The notes: generated by a model not told the origin, from the sequence alone. Positions 1 to 8,603 are shown, counted from the stretch's first letter. The stretch is 64,000 nt of DNA from Pseudomonas cremoris (GCF_014230465.1 NZ_JAAXCY010000014.1:62001-126000), one strand, 5' to 3'. Made by a program: numbers and translations.

Positions 1-656
1 GCGACGCCATTGAGCAAAGCTGTGTGTTTACCGCGGACCCGAGCTGGTTGGAATACGACTACACCCGCGCCATGTTGATTGGTGCGCTGTGCCACGATCA
101 GCCGGAAAGTGCGCTGTTTCTCGGCCTGGGTGCGGGTACGTTGACCCAGGCGTGCCTCAAGTTTCTGCCGCTGGACGATGTGGAAGCCATTGAGCTGCGC
201 CCGGATGTGCCGCGCCTGGCCATCGAATACCTGGGGTTGGATGACGATCCTCGGCTGTACATCCGCATTGGCGACGCCCTCCAGTTGCTGGACACCGCTG
301 AGTCGGCCGACCTGATTTTCGTCGACCTGTATACGGACGTCGGCCCGGGCGTCGGGCACTTGGCCTGGACCTTCCTGGAAAACTGCCAGAAGAAACTCAA
401 CCCCGGTGGCTGGCTGGTGATCAACCAGTGGGCTACGGATGACGGCAAGCCGCTGGGGGCAGCACTGTTGCGCGGTTTGTACCACCGGCATTACTGGGAG
501 TTGCCGGTGAAGGAGGGCAATGTGATTTTGTTGGTGCCTTCGGAGCTGGATCAGGGACTGGACTTGAAGGGGCTTTCGGAGCGTGCCGAGGCCTTGGCGC
601 CGCGGTTGGGGTATTCGTTGCAGTCGTTGATCAAGGCGATTCGGCCGGCGACCTAG
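1..656 (+). CDS. Spermidine synthase-like methyltransferase-fold protein (5' end outside window)
   Basis: The reading frame is open from the first bases of the window, so the N-terminus lies upstream; a GTG at 24 is in frame but is probably internal. The visible part has the SAM-type nucleotide-binding loop LGLGAGTLTQ followed by an acidic strand (VEAIELRPD), and a second conserved stretch (DLIFVDLYTD) where polyamine aminopropyltransferases carry catalytic acids. This is the spermine/spermidine synthase fold. Whether it makes polyamines or is one of the many uncharacterised SpeE-like paralogues of pseudomonads cannot be decided. It converges with the crotonase gene on the other strand. Confidence 0.7.
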   Translation, partial: DAIEQSCVFTADPSWLEYDYTRAMLIGALCHDQPESALFLGLGAGTLTQACLKFLPLDDVEAIELRPDVPRLAIEYLGLDDDPRLYIRIGDALQLLDTAESADLIFVDLYTDVGPGVGHLAWTFLENCQKKLNPGGWLVINQWATDDGKPLGAALLRGLYHRHYWELPVKEGNVILLVPSELDQGLDLKGLSERAEALAPRLGYSLQSLIKAIRPAT

Positions 657-709
657 GCTGTCTGTGCCGACGCTTTCGCGAGCAAGTCGAAGAGGCCCTG
701 ACAGCCAAC

Positions 710-1501
710 TCATATACCCTTGAACACCCCCGGCCGCTTCTCAATCATCGCCCGCACCCCTTCCTTGGCATCCTCGCTGTTCAGCAGTTTATCCACCATC
801 GGCGGCAATGCCGCAGCCGCCACAGTTTCGCCCTCCATCCGCGCCAGCCGTGCCGACATCAATGTGGCCTGCACTCCCAGCGGTGCCTGACGCGCCATAC
901 GGTTGGCCAACTCTACAGCGCGGGGCAGCAGGTCTTCGCTGGCCATCACTTCCTGCACCAGGCCCAGGCGCAACGCCTCGTGTGCATCGAACTCGTCACC
1001 GGTCAGCAACCAGCGCATCGCATTGCCCCAGCCGGCGATCTGATGAAAGCGCAATGTCGCACCGCCAAACGGAAAGATCCCACGCTGTACTTCCATCTGT
1101 GCGAAACGCGTGTTGCTCGCGCAGAGGTTGATGTCCGCTGCCAGCATCAGCCCGATACCAATGGTCAGGCAGTAACCCTGGGCGGCGATGATCACCGGCT
1201 TGCTCACCCGAGGGCCGGCAAACACGCCCCATGGATCGCACCCGCCCAAGGGAGGTTGCCAGCCGCTGGCCATCAAGGCGCTGACGTTGGCCAGGTCCAA
1301 GCCGGCGGTAAAGTGCTCTCCGTGGGCAAATACCACGGCAACACGCGCCTCGTCAGTTCGATCAAATTCGCCATAGGCCAGGCTTAGCTCGTTGAGCAAA
1401 TCCAGGTCGAAAGCATTGCGCTTGGCCACCCGATCCAAGCCCAACAGCAGGACATGGCCCTGTAACTCACGGCTGACGCGACTGCTGGTGGCTTCATTCA
1501 T
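710..1501 (-). CDS. Crotonase/enoyl-CoA hydratase family protein
   Basis: A 263-residue protein of the crotonase fold, which uses a CoA thioester substrate and an oxyanion hole. The oxyanion-hole region HFTAGLDLANV and the central helix region MEVQRGIFPFGGATLRF are typical. The first catalytic Glu of true enoyl-CoA hydratases is not obvious, so the reaction (hydratase, isomerase or hydrolase) is open. The ATG at 1501 (MNEATSS) is chosen over an upstream in-frame start at 1549, because the extra 16 residues are Arg/Pro-rich and look like leader translation. It is divergent from the DEAD-box helicase gene, as remembered for PA2841/PA2840. Confidence 0.85.
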   Translation of the reverse strand: MNEATSSRVSRELQGHVLLLGLDRVAKRNAFDLDLLNELSLAYGEFDRTDEARVAVVFAHGEHFTAGLDLANVSALMASGWQPPLGGCDPWGVFAGPRVSKPVIIAAQGYCLTIGIGLMLAADINLCASNTRFAQMEVQRGIFPFGGATLRFHQIAGWGNAMRWLLTGDEFDAHEALRLGLVQEVMASEDLLPRAVELANRMARQAPLGVQATLMSARLARMEGETVAAAALPPMVDKLLNSEDAKEGVRAMIEKRPGVFKGI

Positions 1502-1923
1502 CGGGTGTGCCCTCGGGCGCGGGGAAGGATTTCGGACCAAAGGTCTCAAGGGTTAGGTGAATCGTTTAAGCGTTATGACCAACAGGGCCGGGCCTTTGAA
1601 AAATAGACCTTGCCACTGTTATCTGCAAAGACTGTGATGCAGCGCGGTTTATCGGTGCTTTCCGATAAAAAAAGCTCCCTTTTTCAGGTATTTCCGGTAT
1701 AGTGCGCGCCGGCCTTTAACCGGGCCGCGTTTAGGTAGCGCAATTCCCCGAAGTCAGCTTCGGCTGCACGTCCGCACAGCGGACTCTCCCTTGACGAATC
1801 TTTTTCATTCATTCGTTTTCGCAAATCCCCGCCGACAAAGCAGCCAGGGCGACTCTTGAGTCTCAACACGGCATGCGCAGCTTTGGAGCATGGGTCTTTG
1901 CGGATGCACTTAGAGGCAGACCC
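1502..1923 (+). promoter_or_regulatory. Divergent promoter region and long structured 5' leader of the RNA helicase gene
   Basis: About 420 bases without a gene. A -10-like TATAGT lies at 1698-1703, leaving a leader of roughly 210-220 nt before the helicase ATG. The leader holds two adjacent perfect hairpins, CCGAAG/CTTCGG (1748-1763) and GTCCGC/GCGGAC (1770-1784), followed by T-rich sequence at 1800-1817. Another hairpin, ATCGG/CCGAT, lies at 1651-1666. Long structured leaders that govern cold induction or autoregulation are known for deaD/csdA-type genes; that role here is inferred. Confidence 0.4.
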
Positions 1924-3597
1924 ATGACCCAGGAAACCGGCGGCTTCGCCGCTTTTAATCTTAACCCGAACATTCTTGCAGCCGTCGCAGCGACTGGCTA
2001 CGAAGAACCTTCGGCGATTCAGCAGCAATCGATCCCGATCATCATGGCCGGCAAGGACATGATTGGCCAGGCGCAAACCGGTACCGGTAAAACCGCCGCG
2101 TTCGCCCTGCCTATCCTGCACTGCATCGATCCTGCCAAGCGCGAACCGCAAGCCCTGATCCTGGCGCCAACCCGTGAGTTGGCGCTGCAAGTAGCAACCG
2201 CTTTCGAAACCTACGCCAAGCAAATGCCGGGCGTAACCGTTGTGGCCGTTTACGGCGGCGCGCCTATGGGCCCACAACTGAAAGCAATCCGTAATGGCGC
2301 ACAAATTGTTGTCGCCACTCCGGGTCGTCTGTGCGACCACCTGCGCCGTGACGAAAAAGTCCTGTCGACCGTGAACCACCTGGTTCTGGACGAAGCTGAC
2401 GAAATGTTGAAGCTGGGCTTCATGGATGACCTGGAAGTCATCTTCAAGGCACTGCCTCCAACCCGTCAGACCGTACTGTTCTCGGCCACCCTGCCACAGT
2501 CGATCCGTGCCATTGCCGAACGCCACCTGCGTGACCCAGAGCACGTCAAGATCCAGACCAAGACTCAGACCGTTACCGCGATCGAACAGGCTCACCTGTT
2601 GGTTCACGCTGACCAGAAGACCTCGGCTGTATTGAGCCTGCTGGAAGTCGAAGACTTCGACGCCCTGATCATGTTCGTGCGCACCAAGCAAGCGACCCTG
2701 GACCTGGCCAGTGCCCTGGAAGCCAAAGGCTACAAAGCCGCTGCGCTGAACGGTGACATCGCCCAGAACCAACGTGAGCGCGTGATCGACTCCCTCAAGG
2801 ATGGCCGTCTGGACATCGTTGTAGCGACCGACGTTGCTGCTCGTGGCCTTGACGTTCCACGTATCACCCACGTGTTCAACGTTGACATGCCTTACGATCC
2901 AGAGTCCTACGTTCACCGTATCGGCCGTACCGGCCGTGCCGGTCGCGAAGGTCGTGCACTGCTGCTGGTGACTCCACGTGAGCGCCGCATGCTGCAAGTG
3001 ATCGAGCGTGTGACCGGTCAGAAAGTTGCTGAAGTCCGCCTGCCGGATGCCCAGGCTGTTCTGGATGCTCGCATCAAGAAACTGACCAACAGCCTGTCGC
3101 CACTGGTGGCTGACGCTGAATCGACCCACGGCGACCTGCTGGACCGCCTGACCGCCGATATCGGCTGCACCCCACGTGCCCTGGCTGCCGCCCTGCTGCG
3201 CAAGGCAACCAACGGTCAGGCCCTGACCCTGGCAGCCATCGAGAAAGAACGTCCACTGGTTCCGAACAGCGCGCCACGCGGTGATCGTCCAGAGCGTTCC
3301 GGTGACCGTCCAGACCGTGGTGATCGTGAGCGTCGTGCTCCGGTTCCATTGGCTGAAGGCCGTGCTCGTTGCCGTACCGCGCTGGGCGCGCGTGATGGTA
3401 TCGCTGCCAAGAACCTGCTGGGCGCTATCCTCAATGAGGGTGGCCTGGCACGTGAAGCCATCGGTCGCATCCAGGTTCGTGACAGCTTCTCCCTGGTGGA
3501 GCTGCCGGAAGACGGTCTGGAAAAACTGCTGGCCAAGCTGAAAGACACTCGCGTTGCCGGTAAGCAGTTGAAGCTGCGTCGCTACCGCGAGGATTGA
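1924..3597 (+). CDS. deaD: ATP-dependent DEAD-box RNA helicase, DeaD/CsdA type
   Basis: A 557-residue cytoplasmic RNA helicase that unwinds short RNA duplexes in ribosome assembly and RNA decay, especially in the cold. Motifs in order: AQTGTGKT (Walker A, residues 50-57), PTRELA, DEAD (156-159), SAT (187-189), ARGLD and HRIGRTGRAG. A short linker rich in Arg, Asp and Gly (about 455-475) leads to a C-terminal DbpA-type RNA-binding domain ending LKLRRYRED. The ATG at 1924 (MTQETGG) is chosen over an in-frame ATG at 1873, which would translate the structured leader. A strong terminator follows directly. Shorter than E. coli DeaD (629 aa). Confidence 0.93.
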   Translation: MTQETGGFAAFNLNPNILAAVAATGYEEPSAIQQQSIPIIMAGKDMIGQAQTGTGKTAAFALPILHCIDPAKREPQALILAPTRELALQVATAFETYAKQMPGVTVVAVYGGAPMGPQLKAIRNGAQIVVATPGRLCDHLRRDEKVLSTVNHLVLDEADEMLKLGFMDDLEVIFKALPPTRQTVLFSATLPQSIRAIAERHLRDPEHVKIQTKTQTVTAIEQAHLLVHADQKTSAVLSLLEVEDFDALIMFVRTKQATLDLASALEAKGYKAAALNGDIAQNQRERVIDSLKDGRLDIVVATDVAARGLDVPRITHVFNVDMPYDPESYVHRIGRTGRAGREGRALLLVTPRERRMLQVIERVTGQKVAEVRLPDAQAVLDARIKKLTNSLSPLVADAESTHGDLLDRLTADIGCTPRALAAALLRKATNGQALTLAAIEKERPLVPNSAPRGDRPERSGDRPDRGDRERRAPVPLAEGRARCRTALGARDGIAAKNLLGAILNEGGLAREAIGRIQVRDSFSLVELPEDGLEKLLAKLKDTRVAGKQLKLRRYRED

Positions 3598-3625
3598 TCC
3601 GCCCTTGGGCTGATTGATCGCACAT

Positions 3626-3658
3626 AAAAAATCCCCGACTGGTTCGGGGATTTTTTTT
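3626..3658. terminator. Bidirectional intrinsic terminator between deaD and the DOPA-dioxygenase gene
   Basis: A perfect 12-bp stem AAAAATCCCCGA / TCGGGGATTTTT with a short loop, followed by a T8 tract on the plus strand and by an A-run that gives a T-run on the minus strand. It lies between convergent genes and can serve both. Confidence 0.9.
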
Positions 3659-3683
3659 GCCTGGGTTTCAGGGGGAATGTGTG

Positions 3684-4451
3684 TCAGCCGAAGCGGTAGA
3701 TGTCCATCCCAAGGGCGCCCATTGTGAAACCTTGGTGCGCCACGCTGAACGCGCCGCCGGCACCCCGTGCAAAGTACAACGGCAACAAGTGTTCATCACT
3801 AGGATGACTACGCACGGCATGGGGCGCCTGGCGACGATAGTCATGCAAGGCTGCTTCATCATCAGTCGCCAGTTTATCCACCACCCAATCGCGAAAATCC
3901 CGGGCCCAAGGCTCGATGCTCTCGGGGCCTGCGTGCCAGTCCAGCTCACCCAGGTTATGAGTAATGCTGCCGGAACCGATCAGCAACACGCCTTGTTCAC
4001 GCAAGCTGGCAAGCGCATGCCCGACGCGCGTCTGCAGGGCAGGGCCCATGCGGCTGGGCAACGACACCTGCACCACTGGAATATCCGCCGCCGGGTACAT
4101 CAGCGACAGCGGCACCCAGGTGCCGTGGTCGAAGGGGCGACGTTCGTCGATGCGGGCATCAAGACCGTCTGCGTGCAGCAACTCGACAATGTCGGCGGCC
4201 AGTTGCGGATCGCCAGGTGCCGGGTATTGCACTGCAAACAATTCGCGGGGGAAGCCGCCGAAGTCATGCCAGGTTTCCGGGGCGGCGTTGCCACTGACCA
4301 GCAATTCATGGCTTTCCCAGTGCGCCGACACCACCACGATCGCTTTGGGTCTTGGCATTTCGGCCGCCAGGCGTAGCAGCGCCGGGCCGCTGGCGCCGGG
4401 TTGCAGGGCAAGCATGGGCGAGCCGTGGGAGATAAACAGGCTAGGGAGCAT
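3684..4451 (-). CDS. 4,5-DOPA extradiol dioxygenase family protein (YgiD-like)
   Basis: A 255-residue member of the LigB-type, zinc- or iron-binding extradiol ring-cleavage dioxygenases. The N-terminal SHGSPM carries a metal-ligand His; further candidates lie in HDFGGFPRELF, LIGSGSITHNLG and RSHPSDEHLLPL. The bacterial YgiD branch cleaves L-DOPA in vitro, and the physiological substrate is unknown. The ATG at 4451 is chosen because it starts directly on the conserved MLPSLFISHG; an in-frame start 24 bases upstream adds residues of no clear value. It is divergent from tpm, and its mRNA would end in the shared terminator at 3626. Confidence 0.85.
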   Translation of the reverse strand: MLPSLFISHGSPMLALQPGASGPALLRLAAEMPRPKAIVVVSAHWESHELLVSGNAAPETWHDFGGFPRELFAVQYPAPGDPQLAADIVELLHADGLDARIDERRPFDHGTWVPLSLMYPAADIPVVQVSLPSRMGPALQTRVGHALASLREQGVLLIGSGSITHNLGELDWHAGPESIEPWARDFRDWVVDKLATDDEAALHDYRRQAPHAVRSHPSDEHLLPLYFARGAGGAFSVAHQGFTMGALGMDIYRFG

Positions 4452-4497
4452 AAGTAGGGTCCTGAGCGTTAACATGGACCCATCTTCAATCAGATCA

Positions 4498-4511
4498 TTG
4501 ATCTAAATCTA
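4498..4511 (+). promoter_or_regulatory. Possible ANR/FNR-type box upstream of tpm
   Basis: TTGAT-CTAA-ATCTA matches the ANR/FNR consensus TTGATnnnnATCAA at nine of ten fixed positions, 45 bases before the tpm start and 47 bases before the divergent dioxygenase start. A chance match in AT-rich intergenic sequence is possible. Confidence 0.3.
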
Positions 4512-4555
4512 ATATAAGTTTTAGCACCATTTGATCGAATTTCCGGGGGTGTTTC

Positions 4556-5212
4556 ATGGAACCCAAGTTTTGGCAGGAGCGCTGGGCGCGTAATCAGATT
4601 GGCTTTCACTTGCCTGAGGTCAACCCATATCTGCAGCGGCACTGGCCGCGGTTGACGCTGGCTGAAGGCGCAAAGGTATTGGTGCCGTTGTGTGGCAAGA
4701 GCCTGGACCTGATGTGGCTGGCCAGCCAGGGGTACCGGGTGATGGGCGTGGAGCTGTCGGAGCATGCTGTCGAGTCGTTTTTCAGTGAGCAGAACCTGAC
4801 GCCGCGTAGGAGCCAGCATGGCGTGTTCAAGGTGTACCGGTCGGACTTGATTGAAGTGTGGTGCGGCGATTTCTTCGCCTTGGACGCCGAAGCACTGGCC
4901 GATTGCACGGCACTTTATGACCGTGCTGCATTGATAGCGTTACCGCCGTTGATGCGTGCACAGTACGCCGAGCATTTGAACCGCTTCCTGCGTCCAGGCT
5001 GCCAGGGGCTCTTGATCGCCCTTGACTACGACCAGACGCAGAAAGCCGGCCCGCCGTTTGCGGTGACCGATGAGGAAGTTCGCGTGCTGCTGGGTGAGCA
5101 GTGGGCCCTGGAGGCGCTGGAAGAGCAGGATATCCTGGGCGAGAGCTGGAAGTTTGTGCAGGACGGCGTCACGCGGCTTGAGGAGCGTGTGTATCGGTTG
5201 ATCAAGCGCTGA
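4556..5212 (+). CDS. tpm: Thiopurine S-methyltransferase
   Basis: A 218-residue SAM-dependent methyltransferase of the bacterial TPMT family, which methylates thiopurines and, in pseudomonads, tellurite and selenium compounds. The protein opens with [18 protein letters not shown] and has the family signatures [19 protein letters not shown] (SAM loop) and [15 protein letters not shown]. Length equals the bacterial family norm. The ATG at 4556 follows a GGGGGTG stretch. In PAO1 it lies in the same neighbourhood as htpX (about PA2832 and PA2830). Confidence 0.93.
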   Translation: MEPKFWQERWARNQIGFHLPEVNPYLQRHWPRLTLAEGAKVLVPLCGKSLDLMWLASQGYRVMGVELSEHAVESFFSEQNLTPRRSQHGVFKVYRSDLIEVWCGDFFALDAEALADCTALYDRAALIALPPLMRAQYAEHLNRFLRPGCQGLLIALDYDQTQKAGPPFAVTDEEVRVLLGEQWALEALEEQDILGESWKFVQDGVTRLEERVYRLIKR

Positions 5213-5344
5213 CAAGGCCATCGCCATCGCGGGCAAGCCCACAGTCATTGGTGGTGTATTCGATTCCTCGGGCTAGCACAGTTCAACATGTGGTGGCTTG
5301 CCTGCGATGACGACCGAAGCCTTTACACAAAAACCACGGGCACC

Positions 5345-5374
5345 AAAAAGGGCGACCGAAGTCGCCCTTTTTTT
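5345..5374. terminator. Bidirectional terminator between tpm and htpX
   Basis: Stem AAAAAGGGCGAC / GTCGCCCTTTTT with loop CGAA (tetraloop-like) and T7 on the plus strand. The A-run on the left arm gives a T-run for minus-strand transcription from htpX, whose stop codon is 13 bases away. Confidence 0.85.
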
Positions 5375-5389
5375 GCTTCTGGCGGGCTA

Positions 5390-6277
5390 TCAGCCCCGAC
5401 GACGCAGTGCGTCAATACGCTCTTCCAGCGGCGGGTGGCTCATGAACAGGCGAGCCAAGCCCTGTTTGATCCCGCCGTTGATCCCGAAGGCGGTCAGGCT
5501 GTCCGGCATGTGCACCGGCAGGCCTTGCTCCGAGCGCAGGCGTTGCAGTGCGCCGATCATTGCGCTGGTACCCGCCAGGCGTGCGCCGGCTTCGTCTGCA
5601 CGGAACTCGCGTTTGCGCGAGAACCACATCACGATCGCGCTGGCCAGGAAGCCCAGGATCACTTCGGCAAAAATGGTCGCCACGAAGTAGGCGATGCCAC
5701 GGCCTTCTTCGTTCTTGAAGATCACCTTGTCGACAAAGTTGCCGATGATCCGGGCGAAGAACATCACGAAGGTGTTCACCACGCCCTGTACCAGTGCCAG
5801 GGTGACCATGTCGCCATTGGCCACGTGGCCGATCTCGTGCGCCAGTACTGCCTTGACTTCATCGGGCGAAAAACGCTCCAGGAGACCCTGGCTGACGGCA
5901 ACGAGTGCGTCGTTCTTGTTCCAGCCCGTGGCGAAGGCGTTAGCCTCGTAGGCAGGGAAAATCCCCACTTCGGGCATCTTGATACCGGCTTCCCGAGACA
6001 ATTGCTCCACGGTTTGCATCAGCCATTGTTCGTGGCGGGTGCGTGGTTGGGTAATGATCTGGGTGCTGGTACTCATCTTCGCCATCCACTTGGAGATGAA
6101 CAGCGAAAACAGCGAGCCGGCAAAACCAAAGACCGCACAGAAAATCAGCAGCTGATTGAGGTTGAGATCAACCCCGTTGGCCGCCATGAACCCGTTGAAG
6201 CCGAAAAGGCTCAGGGTGATGCTGGCAATCAGCACGACCGCCAGGTTAGTGGCCAAGAACAGCAGGATGCGCATCAT
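5390..6277 (-). CDS. htpX: Protease HtpX, inner-membrane zinc metalloprotease
   Basis: A 295-residue M48B membrane peptidase that degrades misfolded inner-membrane proteins together with FtsH. Two N-terminal hydrophobic segments (about residues 4-24 and 40-62) precede the zinc motif HEIGH (in [13 protein letters not shown]), and two further hydrophobic stretches follow before the distal Glu region [12 protein letters not shown]. The start at 6277 gives MMRILLF; the second ATG is equally possible. Length and sequence match pseudomonad HtpX closely. It stands alone between two hairpins, so it is likely monocistronic. Confidence 0.96.
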   Translation of the reverse strand: MMRILLFLATNLAVVLIASITLSLFGFNGFMAANGVDLNLNQLLIFCAVFGFAGSLFSLFISKWMAKMSTSTQIITQPRTRHEQWLMQTVEQLSREAGIKMPEVGIFPAYEANAFATGWNKNDALVAVSQGLLERFSPDEVKAVLAHEIGHVANGDMVTLALVQGVVNTFVMFFARIIGNFVDKVIFKNEEGRGIAYFVATIFAEVILGFLASAIVMWFSRKREFRADEAGARLAGTSAMIGALQRLRSEQGLPVHMPDSLTAFGINGGIKQGLARLFMSHPPLEERIDALRRRG

Positions 6278-6322
6278 GGTTGTAGAGTTCTCCTCATGCT
6301 TAATATGTCGCGTACTGCGGGG

Positions 6323-6351
6323 TATATAAGGTGCGGCATGGGGTGATTCAA
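6323..6351 (-). promoter_or_regulatory. Candidate promoter of htpX
   Basis: On the minus strand, TTGAAT is followed after 17 bases by TATATA, each a four-of-six match to the sigma-70 boxes, about 45 bases before the htpX start. A CCCCAT element, as in heat-shock -10 boxes, lies between them, but no correctly spaced CTTGAAA was found, so sigma-32 control is unproven. Confidence 0.35.
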
Positions 6352-6541
6352 CCGAGCGACTATTTCAAACTGTGTCCTACAGCGAGAATGTAGAGCCTTG
6401 AAAGGTTTTTCCGACACGCAAAGGACTGGTTGATCAGCACGCGGTTGCGTCGTAGCCCTGTAATTATAGGGGGTAGGTGGGTACGCGGGAGCCAGCAAGG
6501 TGAAAGAGTTGGGGGAGGGCAGAGAAGTGTTGCCAGATACT

Positions 6542-6572
6542 CGCTGTACGACCGATTGTCGGTCGTACAGCG
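6542..6572 (-). terminator. Perfect 13-bp hairpin just downstream of alaA
   Basis: CGCTGTACGACCG, loop of five bases, CGGTCGTACAGCG. It lies 10 bases past the alaA stop. There is no T-tract on either side, so it may be a 3'-end stabiliser or a factor-assisted terminator rather than a classical intrinsic one. The rest of the 6278-6541 gap holds the htpX promoter area and nothing else recognised. Confidence 0.5.
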
Positions 6573-6581
6573 GCACATCCG

Positions 6582-7793
6582 TTACTGGCGATAGGACTTG
6601 AGGAAATTGCCGATGCGACCAATGGCCATGTCCAAGTCATCCACACGCGGCAAAGTCACCACGCGGAAGTGATCCGGCCACGGCCAGTTGAACGCAGTGC
6701 CCTGGACCACCAGCAGCTTTTCCGACAGCAGTAGGTCGAGCACAAATTTTTCGTCGTTGAAGATCGGGCAGACTTTTGGGTCGATACGTGGGAAGGCGTA
6801 CAGCGCGCCCATGGGTTTCACGCAGCTGACGCCCGGAATGGCGTTAAGCAGCTCCCATGTACGGTTGCGTTGTTCCAGCAGGCGGCCCTGGGGCAAGACC
6901 AGGTCGTTGATGCTCTGGTAGCCGCCGAGGGCGGTCTGGATCGCGTGTTGGCTCGGCACGTTGGCGCACAGGCGCATGTTGGCCAGCATGTCGATGCCTT
7001 CGATGTAGCTCTGGGCGTTGTGCTTGGGGCCGGAAATGGCGATCCAGCCGGAGCGGAAGCCCGCCACGCGGTAGGACTTGGACAGGCCGTTGAACGTCAG
7101 GCACAGCAGGTCCGGTGCGAGGGATGCGGTGCACACATGCACGGCGTCATCGTAGAGGATCTTGTCGTAGATCTCGTCGGAGAACACCACCAGGTTGTGC
7201 TGGCGCGCCAGTTCGAGCATGCCCAGCAGCACTTCCTTGGAATAGACCGCGCCAGTGGGGTTGTTCGGGTTGATGATCACCAGCGCCTTTGTGTTCGGGG
7301 TGATCTTGGCCTTGATGTCGGCCAGGTCCGGGAACCAGTCGGCGCCTTCGTCACACAGGTAATGCACCGGGTGGCCTCCGGCCAGGGTCACGGCGGCAGT
7401 CCACAGCGGGTAGTCCGGTGCCGGTACCAGTACTTCGTCACCGTTGTTGAGCAGGGCTTGCATCGACATCACGATCAGTTCGGAGACGCCGTTGCCCAGG
7501 TAGATGTCTTCGATGCCGACACCTTCGACCTGCTTCTGCTGGTAGTACTGCATCACCGCCTTGCGGGCGCTGAACAAACCCTTGGAGTCACTGTAGCCTT
7601 GTGCGGTCGGCAGGTTGCGGATCACGTCCTGGAGAATTTCGTCCGGCGCTTCGAAACCAAAGGGCGCCGGATTGCCGATGTTCAGCTTGAGGATGCGATG
7701 GCCTTCCTCTTCCAGGCGCTTGGCGTGCTTGAGCACTGGGCCGCGAATGTCATAGCAGACGTTGGCGAGCTTGTTCGATTTGCTGACCTGCAT
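6582..7793 (-). CDS. alaA: Alanine/valine-type PLP aminotransferase (AlaA-like)
   Basis: A 403-residue class I/II fold-type I aminotransferase, close to E. coli AlaA (YfbQ), which makes alanine from pyruvate and glutamate. Landmarks are NIGNPAPFGF near the N-terminus, the PLP contact region APDYPLW, NPNNPTGAVY, and the PLP-lysine region LSKSYRVAGFRSGW. The ATG at 7793 (MQVSKSNKL) is chosen; the longer frame from 7868 adds 25 residues that are not family-like. It is divergent from msrB, as in PAO1 (PA2828/PA2827). Confidence 0.9.
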   Translation of the reverse strand: MQVSKSNKLANVCYDIRGPVLKHAKRLEEEGHRILKLNIGNPAPFGFEAPDEILQDVIRNLPTAQGYSDSKGLFSARKAVMQYYQQKQVEGVGIEDIYLGNGVSELIVMSMQALLNNGDEVLVPAPDYPLWTAAVTLAGGHPVHYLCDEGADWFPDLADIKAKITPNTKALVIINPNNPTGAVYSKEVLLGMLELARQHNLVVFSDEIYDKILYDDAVHVCTASLAPDLLCLTFNGLSKSYRVAGFRSGWIAISGPKHNAQSYIEGIDMLANMRLCANVPSQHAIQTALGGYQSINDLVLPQGRLLEQRNRTWELLNAIPGVSCVKPMGALYAFPRIDPKVCPIFNDEKFVLDLLLSEKLLVVQGTAFNWPWPDHFRVVTLPRVDDLDMAIGRIGNFLKSYRQ

Positions 7794-7995
7794 GGCGATG
7801 TGATCCTGAAAATGAACGATCCAGACGGTAGGGACACTACCGTACTGTGAATCCTGCGCGGCCCGCACCCATAAATACGTTTGAATGCCGGTAGCGCGGG
7901 TGCCAGACTGGCGTTTTGAAGAGGCGCAATCATACGTGCCACCTGATCTACGGAAAAGATACAGATCAGGGTTTTTCAGTTGCCGAGGTGTACCG

Positions 7996-8388
7996 ATGGA
8001 AAAGTTGCAGAAAACCCTTCAGGAATGGCAGGACATGCTCGACCCGGCGCAGTACCAGGTGTGCCGTCTCAAAGGCACCGAGCGCCCGTTCTCCGGCAAG
8101 TACAACGCCACCACTGCCGACGGCGTCTACCACTGTATTTGCTGCAACGAGCCGCTGTTCGACTCCAAGACCAAATTCGATGCTGGCTGCGGCTGGCCCA
8201 GCTTCTACGAACCCATTGCCGACAGTGCGATGATCGAAATCCGTGACGTCAGCCACGGCATGATCCGAACCGAAGTCACTTGCGCCAAGTGCGACGCGCA
8301 CTTGGGCCATGTGTTCCCGGACGGCCCGCCGCCGACCGGCTTGCGGTACTGCATCAACTCGGTATGCCTGGACTTCGTACCACGCTAG
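7996..8388 (+). CDS. msrB: Peptide-methionine (R)-S-oxide reductase MsrB
   Basis: A 130-residue enzyme that reduces R-methionine sulfoxide in proteins with thioredoxin as donor. Zinc-binding CxxC pairs are seen in [11 protein letters not shown] and [12 protein letters not shown], and the catalytic Cys lies in [11 protein letters not shown]. The GAGGTG at 7985-7990 sets the ATG at 7996; the longer in-frame start at 7885 would run through the intergenic promoter. It opens an oxidative-stress block with the glutathione peroxidase and MarR-type regulator downstream, from which it is separated by a long inverted repeat. Confidence 0.95.
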   Translation: MEKLQKTLQEWQDMLDPAQYQVCRLKGTERPFSGKYNATTADGVYHCICCNEPLFDSKTKFDAGCGWPSFYEPIADSAMIEIRDVSHGMIRTEVTCAKCDAHLGHVFPDGPPPTGLRYCINSVCLDFVPR

Positions 8389-8389
8389 T

Positions 8390-8524
8390 TGTAGTGAGCG
8401 GGCTTGTCCCGCGCTGGGGGGCGAAGCCGCCCCAACAAGGCCACCGCAGTGTTTCATAAAATACCGAGGTGCCTGGATTTAGGGCGGCTTCGCCCCCCAG
8501 CGCGGGACAAGCCCGCTCACTACA
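8390..8524. repeat. Pair of 43-bp perfect inverted repeats (REP/BIME-like)
   Basis: The left arm at 8390-8432 begins TGTAGTGAGCGGGCTTGTCC and the right arm at 8482-8524 is its exact reverse complement, with a 49-base spacer. Each arm also contains an internal imperfect palindrome (GGGGGGCGAAGCCGCCC). This is a different subfamily from the GTGGGAGC repeats later in the window. It sits between msrB and the peroxidase gene and could act as a 3'-end stabiliser or terminator for msrB. Confidence 0.9.
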
Positions 8525-8538
8525 AGAACGCATTATTA

Positions 8539-8552
8539 AATTGCGTACAATT
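8539..8552 (+). promoter_or_regulatory. Candidate OspR/OhrR operator overlapping a -10 box
   Basis: AATTG-CGTA-CAATT is an inverted repeat of the AT-rich kind bound by OhrR-family regulators, and TACAAT at 8546-8551 is a five-of-six match to a -10 box. It lies 52 bases before the peroxidase start, and the regulator is the next gene. Assignment is by context and motif style only. Confidence 0.4.
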
Positions 8553-8603
8553 GAATTGATCGCTATGTTTATCCTCTTTCCCCCTTGTTACCGAGGCACT
8601 GCC

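Noticed and set aside
1684..3129. 481-residue open frame on the minus strand opposite deaD
   Set aside because: It is a shadow of the helicase gene: GC-rich third positions keep the opposite strand open, and its protein is Gln/His/Arg-rich with no family features.
5288..6346. 352-residue plus-strand open frame opposite htpX
   Set aside because: It runs over the terminator and the whole of htpX, and the HEIGH protease on the other strand is certain.
6338..6351. Heat-shock (sigma-32) promoter of htpX
   Set aside because: A CCCCAT element is present, but TTGAAA lies about 19 bases before it and not the usual 13-14, so it is not claimed.
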